Source: UBA9337 sp038331135 (GTDB lineage: Bacteria; Patescibacteriota; Minisyncoccia; Moranbacterales; UBA9337). Taken from it: a stretch of DNA of 11,661 bases. Below the pieces are notes generated by a model that saw only the letters and a program-made list of their open reading frames with translations, did no database searches and was not told the DNA's origin. Where the stretch lies: the NCBI GenBank assembly GCA_038331135.1, contig JBBQOS010000028.1:1-11661 (forward strand), given 5' to 3'. A program made the translations under genes and the position numbers. Shown here piece by piece: positions 6,053-10,701 of the stretch (positions are counted from its first letter, which is position 1; each line of letters begins with the position of its first letter).

Positions 6053-6130
6053 TGTCATTGCGAGGAAATTTTTGCCTGCCCCGTCAGAATAATATCTGAC
6101 CGGGGTACTCAAAATTGACGTGGCAATCTC
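6053..6130. repeat. Dispersed palindromic repeat, copy 2, with 32-bp nested palindrome
   Basis: This is the same repeat as 2767-2812 (44 of 46 aligned positions identical), interrupted in the hairpin loop by 32 bp (6073-6104). With the next base the insert forms its own hairpin: CCCCG-TCAGA (6079-6088) pairs with TCTGA-C-CGGGG (6095-6105, one bulged C). A second, GC-rich palindromic element thus sits precisely inside the loop of the first. Confidence 0.8.
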
Positions 6131-6224
6131 AGAGTATTGTGTATAAATTGTTTAATTGTGAAATAGTTTTGAATTTTGAATTTCGAATCAATATGAAAAT
6201 TGGTTTGAACTCCAAAATTTAAAT

Positions 6225-6305
6225 TAGAGATTCCACATAAGTAAATTTCTAAGGTTCTCCGCCAGCTGGCGGATCGCCAAGAAATTTTACTTTCTGGAAT
6301 GACAG
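6225..6305. repeat. Inverted repeat with 16-bp GC palindrome in its loop
   Basis: The outer arms AGATTCCA...AAGTAAATTTCT (6228-6250) and AGAAATTTTACTTTCTGGAAT (6280-6300) pair imperfectly. The loop holds the perfect palindrome TCCGCCAGCTGGCGGA (6258-6273). The flank GGAATGACAG is related to the TGTCATT ends of the other repeats, read in reverse. The design is the same as in copy 2 above: AT-rich host hairpin, GC-rich guest palindrome. Confidence 0.7.
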
Positions 6306-6334
6306 AAACATAGAGGTTTTATTTTGTATTTTTT

Positions 6335-6362
6335 AAATCATAAATCTTAAATCATAAATCTA
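6335..6362 (+). repeat. Heptamer array AAATCAT/AAATCTT in the atpD leader
   Basis: Four tandem heptamers, AAATCAT AAATCTT AAATCAT AAATCTA, end five bases before the atpD ATG. They lie in a 41-nt stretch (6327-6367) without any G. Confidence 0.88.
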
Positions 6363-6367
6363 TACAT

Positions 6368-7762
6368 ATGAATAAAGGAAAAATATCACAAGTAATTGGA
6401 CCAGTAGTAGATGTGCAATTTGAAGAAAATTTGCCAGCCATTTATCATGCCTTGGAAATAAATATCGGAGAGGGTAATCGGGTTGTCTTGGAAGTGCAAC
6501 AACATTTAGGAAGTGGAAAAGTGCGAACTATTGCAATGGGTTCAACTGACGGTCTTAAGAGACAAATGGAAGTTACTGATACCGGAGCGCCAATCAGTGT
6601 GCCTGTTGGAGCAGAAACTCTAGGAAGAATGTTTAATCTGTTGGGAGAAGCTATCGATGGAAAAGAAAACGTAGTATCTAAAAGTCGTTTGCCCATTCAT
6701 AGAGATGCTCCTAAATTTTCGGATCAATCTACCGAAGCAGAAATTTTGGAAACAGGAATTAAAGTTATTGATTTAATTTGTCCTTTTATCAAAGGAGGAA
6801 AAGTGGGACTTTTTGGAGGAGCAGGAGTGGGCAAGACTGTTATTATTCAAGAGTTAATTAGAAATATAGCACAAGAGCATGGAGGTTACTCAATCTTTGC
6901 TGGAGTAGGTGAACGAACTCGTGAGGGAAATGACCTTTACCATGAAATGAAAGAATCCGGTGTACTCGATAAAACTGCCCTAGTGTTTGGTCAAATGAAT
7001 GAACCTCCGGGAGCTCGCCAGAGAGTTGCTTTAAGCGCGCTAACAATGGCTGAATATTTCCGAGATAAAGAAGGTAAAGACGTTTTATTTTTCGTAGATA
7101 ATATTTTTCGTTTTACTCAAGCCGGTTCTGAGGTGTCTGCGCTTTTAGGAAGAATTCCATCCGCCGTGGGTTATCAACCGACACTCGCTGAAGAAATGGG
7201 ACAACTCCAAGAGAGAATTACTTCTACCAAAGAAGGCTCTGTAACTTCTGTGCAAGCTGTATATGTGCCAGCCGATGATCTTACTGATCCAGCTCCTGCG
7301 ACAACTTTTGGACATCTCGATTCGACTGTGGTGCTTTCTCGAGGGCTTAGTGAACTTGGGATTTACCCAGCCGTTGATCCATTGGATTCTTCTTCTACAA
7401 TTTTGGATCCAAATATTGTGGGCAAGGAACATTATAAAGTGGCAACTGAAGTGCAAAGAGTTTTGCAAAGATATAAAGACTTAAAAGATATTATTGCAAT
7501 TTTGGGAATGGAAGAATTATCTGATGAGGATAAATTGGTGGTGTCGAGAGCGAGAAAAATTCAAAAATTCCTTTCCCAACCTTTCTTCGTAGCCGAGCAA
7601 TTTACTGGAACTCCCGGACAATATGTAAAAATTGGAGACACCGTTAAGGGATTCGAAATGATTTTAAAGGGAGAGTTGGATGATGTGGATGAACAAGAAT
7701 TTTATATGAAGGGTTCTATTGAGGATGTTTTGAAAACTAAAGAGGATAAGAGTAATAAATAA
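6368..7762 (+). CDS. atpD: ATP synthase F1 subunit beta (catalytic)
   Basis: This is the catalytic subunit that makes ATP from ADP and phosphate (or hydrolyses it in reverse). Its 464 residues are the normal length. KISQVIGPVVDVQFEE (5-20) opens the beta-barrel. The Walker A motif is GLFGGAGVGKT (147-157, Lys156). The catalytic Glu182 and Arg183 are in GVGERTREGNDLYHEM. Walker B is VLFFVDNIFRFTQAG (239-253). LLGRIPSAVGYQPTLAEEMG and VYVPADDLTDPAPATTF follow. A DELSEED-type loop, EELSDED (382-388), contacts gamma. Every catalytic residue I can check is present, so the enzyme should be active. It is separated from atpG by 379 bp of repeats but from atpC by only 11 bp. The start has no Shine-Dalgarno sequence and a G-free leader. 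Confidence 0.99.
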   Translation: MNKGKISQVIGPVVDVQFEENLPAIYHALEINIGEGNRVVLEVQQHLGSGKVRTIAMGSTDGLKRQMEVTDTGAPISVPVGAETLGRMFNLLGEAIDGKENVVSKSRLPIHRDAPKFSDQSTEAEILETGIKVIDLICPFIKGGKVGLFGGAGVGKTVIIQELIRNIAQEHGGYSIFAGVGERTREGNDLYHEMKESGVLDKTALVFGQMNEPPGARQRVALSALTMAEYFRDKEGKDVLFFVDNIFRFTQAGSEVSALLGRIPSAVGYQPTLAEEMGQLQERITSTKEGSVTSVQAVYVPADDLTDPAPATTFGHLDSTVVLSRGLSELGIYPAVDPLDSSSTILDPNIVGKEHYKVATEVQRVLQRYKDLKDIIAILGMEELSDEDKLVVSRARKIQKFLSQPFFVAEQFTGTPGQYVKIGDTVKGFEMILKGELDDVDEQEFYMKGSIEDVLKTKEDKSNK

Positions 7763-7773
7763 GTTACATATTT

Positions 7774-8211
7774 ATGGATAATAAAATAATAAAACTTAAA
7801 ATTATTACTCCTGAGCGAGTAGTTTATGAAAGTGAAATCTTTCAGGCTACCCTACCAACTCAATCCGGAGAAGTAACAATCTTACCCAATCACCGATCAT
7901 ACATCGCTGCTCTTAAACCTGGTGAAATAATTACCAAAAAAGAAAATAATTCCGATGAGGTGAGTCTGGCGGTGGCGGGCGGTTTTGTAGAATTTCATGA
8001 TAATACTTTAGTTGTATTGGCAGATGAGGCTCAACTGGCTCAGGAGATAAATGTAGAGAAAGTTGAAAAAGCCAAGAAGCGAGCCGAGGATATTAAAAAT
8101 AAAGTTATTCAAACTGATGAAATGGAATATGCTCGAGTAGCTGCTTCGCTGGAAATAGAAATGGCAAAGTTAAAGGTAGCCAGAAGATATATGAAAAAAA
8201 GAGGACTTTAG
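7774..8211 (+). CDS. atpC: ATP synthase F1 subunit epsilon
   Basis: This subunit links the shaft to the c-ring and can act as a brake on ATP hydrolysis. It is 145 residues long, full length. The N-terminal beta-sandwich (1-88) shows ITPERVVYESE, LPTQSGEVTILPNHRSYIAAL and VAGGFVEFHDNTLVVLADEA. The C-terminal two-helix domain (about 92-145) is complete, so inhibition is possible. In Bacillus-type epsilons ATP binds through an I(D)xxRAxxAKxRAE motif; the matching stretch here is INVEKVEKAKKRAE (92-105), with Asn for Asp and Lys-Val for Arg-Ala, so ATP sensing by this route is doubtful. It is the last gene of the atp set; the gap of 66 bp to the next gene has only a weak TATAAT at 8228-8233. Confidence 0.96.
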   Translation: MDNKIIKLKIITPERVVYESEIFQATLPTQSGEVTILPNHRSYIAALKPGEIITKKENNSDEVSLAVAGGFVEFHDNTLVVLADEAQLAQEINVEKVEKAKKRAEDIKNKVIQTDEMEYARVAASLEIEMAKLKVARRYMKKRGL

Positions 8212-8227
8212 AAAATAAAATAATAAG

Positions 8228-8233
8228 TATAAT
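8228..8233 (+). promoter_or_regulatory. Weak candidate -10 box before the CBS gene
   Basis: TATAAT occurs 17 bp after the atpC stop and 44 bp before the next ATG. No -35 match is found at 16-18 bp and there is no TG extension. In an AT-rich gap it may be chance. Otherwise the CBS gene is simply the tenth gene of the atp operon, as no terminator separates them. Confidence 0.3.
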
Positions 8234-8277
8234 TAAATTTGTAAGTTTCATTAAAAGAATTACAAAAAACAAAACAT

Positions 8278-8763
8278 ATGATGTTAAATGGGAAAAAGAT
8301 GGTAGTTAAAGATGTGATGAGAGATGTACAAACTATTGGTAATAAGGCTACATTCAGAGAAGCCTTAGCGCAAATGATTTGTAAAAAAACCAACTCTTTG
8401 ATAATAGTTGATGATGAGGGTAAATTCGTGGGGATGGTGAACGCTAGAACTTTGATTCACAAATGTGTCCCTGGTTATTTAGGAGAAGATGCTACAGCGG
8501 CTCATTTTGCCAATGAAGATATTTTTAGAGAAGAAGTAGAAAAAGTATCTAACGAACCGATTAGTAAAATTATGGATGAGGATATCTCTGTAGTCAAAGA
8601 GAATGAAAGCTTAATAAAAGCGGCCATAATTGTTGGTTCGGGTAACCAAATTAGAATTCCTGTTTTAGATGATGAGGGTCGACCAATAGGACTTTTAACT
8701 AGAACAGAATTAAAACAAGTTATTGGTATATTTTTAGGGATAGAAGGCTGTTTTAATGGGTAA
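8278..8763 (+). CDS. Twin CBS-domain protein
   Basis: This is a soluble 161-residue protein made of two CBS domains and nothing else. Domain 1 (about 9-65) has VVKDVMRDVQTIGNKATFRE and SLIIVDDEGKFVGMVNART. Domain 2 (about 94-152) has PISKIMDEDISVVKENESL and RIPVLDDEGRPIGLLTRTEL. CBS pairs usually bind adenine nucleotides (AMP, ADP, ATP, S-adenosylmethionine, c-di-AMP) and regulate enzymes, channels or transporters. The ribose-binding pattern G-h-h-T/S-x-x-D/E is kept in domain 2 (GLLTRTE) but degraded in domain 1 (GMVNART), so perhaps one site is functional. Between the domains is an aromatic and acidic linker (YLGEDATAAHFANEDIFREE). It lies between atpC and an ion transporter, with a terminator-like hairpin after it. 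The partner is unknown; the transporter is my best guess. Start could be 8278 or 8281 (two ATGs in a row). Confidence 0.85.
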   Translation: MMLNGKKMVVKDVMRDVQTIGNKATFREALAQMICKKTNSLIIVDDEGKFVGMVNARTLIHKCVPGYLGEDATAAHFANEDIFREEVEKVSNEPISKIMDEDISVVKENESLIKAAIIVGSGNQIRIPVLDDEGRPIGLLTRTELKQVIGIFLGIEGCFNG

Positions 8764-8774
8764 ATGTTTTTTTG

Positions 8775-8817
8775 AACAGTTTTCCGCCAAAAACGGAAAT
8801 ACTGTTTTTAATTTTTT
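8775..8817 (+). terminator. Terminator-like hairpin between CBS gene and transporter
   Basis: The stem AACAGTTTTCCG (8775-8786) pairs with 8794-8806 with one bulged T; the loop is CCAAAAA. It is followed by TTTTTAATTTTTT. The hairpin starts 11 bp after the CBS stop codon. The transporter ATG follows only 19 bp after the T-rich end, with no promoter visible in between, so it may work as a partial terminator (attenuator) rather than a full stop. Confidence 0.82.
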
Positions 8818-8835
8818 AATTTTTAAGTAAACAAT

Positions 8836-10209
8836 ATGGAGTATTCATTTTATATCAGCTTGGCTATATTTGCCATTACCTTTGGATTAATAATTTCCGA
8901 AAAAGTTCACCGAACAGTAATTGGGGTTTTTGGCGCAATGACTATGTTGCTTTTCGGAATGGCAGGAGGATTTTATAGTCCTGAGCAAGCAATGGCATCA
9001 ATAGATTTTAATACTATCGGACTGTTGATGGGAATGATGGTGATAATCGCAATTCTAGAGGAAACAGGAGCTTTTCAATATCTGGGAATTTACACGGCTA
9101 AAAAAACCAAGGGAAATCCGTGGTTGCTGGTGATAGCGCTGGGAACCCTAACGACATTACTTTCTTTTATTTTAGACAATGTAACAACAATTATTTTGAT
9201 TGTCCCAGTTACCATAATTATAACTAAGATATTGAAAATAAATCCGATGCCGGTTTTAATGGCAGAGGCTCTTTTATCTGATACGGGAGGAGTGGCTACA
9301 TTAGTGGGAGATCCACCAAATATTATGATTGGATCAGCCGCTGATTTTAGTTTCAATATTTTCCTAACTCATTCATTACCAGTAGTATTTTTTGCTTGGT
9401 TAGCGACATTACTGGTACTAAAATTAGTTTTTAATAAAGAATTAAAACAAAAACCACAAAACATTGACGAGTTAATGAAAATGAATGAAAAGGAAGCCAT
9501 TACTGATCCTACTACGCTAAAGATAATTCTGGCTATCTTGGGATTAGTGGTGGGACTTTTCTTTATACATAGTGCACTACACATCGCTCCATCGACAGTA
9601 GCGCTTATTGGAGCAGCCTTAGCTCTTTTATTGGTGGCACCCAAAAAAGATCCTCAGAAAATTTTTGCTAAACTTGAATTGTCAGTGTTGGTTTTTTTCG
9701 CAGCCCTTTTTGTAATCGTGGGAGGACTGGAACATGCGGGAGTTTTGGAATATTTAGCTAATTTTTTAGTAAGTGGGGGAACTGAAAATATTGTTTTAAC
9801 AGCTATTATTGTTTTATGGGCGAGTGCGATTATGTCAGCCTTGGTAGATAATATTCCTTTCACAATTGCAATGATTCCAATGATTGCTCATTTGCAGTCT
9901 CAGGGCTTGGATGTTAATCTTTTGTGGTGGGCGCTGGTCTTTGGAGTAGGATTTGGGGGGAATGGTTCTCCAATTGGGTCAACTGCTAATGTAATTGTAG
10001 TATCTAAATCAGAGCAAACTGATCATCCAATAACCTTTAAGAGTTGGTTTAAATCTGGAACATCTTCTATGATTGTAACTTGCGTGGTGGCGACATTTGC
10101 AATTCTTCTTTTCCATGATTATTTAGGAGCTCCAACCGCTGATCAAAAAAATGATAAAATATTTGAAGGAGGACAACCAGCGATGGAAAAAATAGTGGAA
10201 CATAAATAG
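8836..10209 (+). CDS. ArsB/NhaD-type ion transporter (ion transporter superfamily)
   Basis: This is an integral membrane protein of 457 residues with about 11-12 helices, of the ArsB/NhaD/P-protein branch of the ion transporter superfamily. Family members exchange Na+ for H+, export arsenite or carry dicarboxylates. Two repeats each carry the signature. First half: SFILDNVTTIILIVPVT (110-126) and ATLVGDPPNIMIGSAADF (154-171). Second half: SALVDNIPFTIAMIPMI (334-350) and GFGGNGSPIGSTANVIVVS (372-390). The DNxT / DNxP hairpins and the GDPPN / GNGSPIG-TAN turns are the substrate-binding elements. A cytoplasmic charged loop (199-225) links the halves. Substrate cannot be read from sequence; Na+/H+ exchange is favoured by resemblance to NhaD and by the ATP synthase next door, but this is inference. 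There is no ribosome-binding site; the gene ends in TAG and is followed by a terminator. Confidence 0.88.
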   Translation: MEYSFYISLAIFAITFGLIISEKVHRTVIGVFGAMTMLLFGMAGGFYSPEQAMASIDFNTIGLLMGMMVIIAILEETGAFQYLGIYTAKKTKGNPWLLVIALGTLTTLLSFILDNVTTIILIVPVTIIITKILKINPMPVLMAEALLSDTGGVATLVGDPPNIMIGSAADFSFNIFLTHSLPVVFFAWLATLLVLKLVFNKELKQKPQNIDELMKMNEKEAITDPTTLKIILAILGLVVGLFFIHSALHIAPSTVALIGAALALLLVAPKKDPQKIFAKLELSVLVFFAALFVIVGGLEHAGVLEYLANFLVSGGTENIVLTAIIVLWASAIMSALVDNIPFTIAMIPMIAHLQSQGLDVNLLWWALVFGVGFGGNGSPIGSTANVIVVSKSEQTDHPITFKSWFKSGTSSMIVTCVVATFAILLFHDYLGAPTADQKNDKIFEGGQPAMEKIVEHK

Positions 10210-10227
10210 AAAACATATAAGTATTTT

Positions 10228-10257
10228 AAAACCTCGATAGTTATGTCGAGGTTTTTT
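10228..10257 (+). terminator. Intrinsic terminator after the transporter
   Basis: The stem AAAACCTCGA (10228-10237) with TCGAGGTTTT (10246-10255) is a perfect 10-bp pairing with an 8-base loop and a run of six T (10252-10257). It starts 19 bp after the transporter stop codon. Confidence 0.92.
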
Positions 10258-10347
10258 ATTGACCTAAAAAATAGTCTTGTCATTTTTATTTATGATTTCA
10301 AGAGTTTCTTTAGTAATTAATGAATTTTTTACTAACTTTTTTTGACA

Positions 10348-10378
10348 GCCCGCTTCGACAAGCTTTAGCGAGGCGAGC
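10348..10378. repeat. GC-rich imperfect hairpin (repeat fragment)
   Basis: GCCCGCTTCG (10348-10357) pairs with CGAGGCGAGC (10369-10378) at 8 of 10 positions, with AAGCTT in the loop. Its base composition stands out from the AT-rich surroundings. It resembles fragments of the dispersed GCTTCGACAAGCT repeats known to me from similar genomes. Nothing coding is nearby. Confidence 0.45.
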
Positions 10379-10428
10379 AAAAATAAATTACAAATCTGCC
10401 TAATGGTAGGTAAAAATTTCGAACGAAC

Positions 10429-10514
10429 ATGTCATTTCGACTTTGTGGAGAAATCTCGTTTTATTTTAAAGATGAGATCTTTCGACTTCACATTCGTTTC
10501 GCTCAAGATGACAT
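10429..10514. repeat. Dispersed TGTCATTTCGA-type repeat, about 86 bp
   Basis: It starts ATGTCATTTCGAC and ends GATGACAT, so the ends are inverted copies (ATGTCAT / ATGACAT). Inside, GAGAAATCTCG (10449-10459) and GATGAGATCTTTCGAC (10471-10486) give a further inner pairing. This is the TGTCATTTCGACxxxGTGGAGAAATCTC family that occurs in many copies in uncultured small-genome bacteria. A 67-codon reading frame across it (10403-10606) is a by-product of the repeat. The remaining parts of the 10210-10701 gap show no gene. Confidence 0.75.
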
Positions 10515-10659
10515 CCCTTAATGAATGTCAGTTTCTTAACGCTCCTTTCGAGCTGATTTATTTTATTTTAGTCATAGCGTGTGGTAGTGTATTCAAGGTA
10601 TTTTAAAATTAATTTAAACCACTGGTGGGGTGTCTCTTTTTTATATTATAATTATTTTG

Positions 10660-10668
10660 TGCTATAAT
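10660..10668 (+). promoter_or_regulatory. Extended -10 promoter of the DUF4349 gene
   Basis: TGCTATAAT is a perfect extended -10 element (TG, one base, TATAAT at 10663-10668). A weak -35 (TTTATA, 10640-10645) is at 17 bp. Transcription would start near 10675, giving a leader of about 27 nt for the gene at 10702. Confidence 0.72.
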
Positions 10669-10701
10669 GTTTGTATAGTATTAAATAGTAAATAATAATT
10701 T

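Noticed and set aside
7145..7484. Open frames on both strands inside atpD
   Set aside because: They are shadows of the conserved beta-subunit coding frame, with no start signals or recognisable protein.
562..8763. Alternative genetic code (TGA read as Gly or Trp)
   Set aside because: All frames are open under the standard code, Gly is GGN and Trp is TGG, and no conserved Gly or Trp site is encoded by TGA.
9090..9863. Three antisense frames opposite the transporter gene
   Set aside because: They result from the codon pattern of a hydrophobic protein gene on the other strand; no domain is recognisable.
10342..10347. TTGACA as a -35 box
   Set aside because: At 16-18 bp downstream there is no -10-like sequence; the next gene start is 360 bp away and has its own extended -10.
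10403..10606. 67-codon open frame on the + strand as a gene
   Set aside because: It overlaps a dispersed palindromic repeat, has no promoter of its own that I can see, and its composition follows the repeat.
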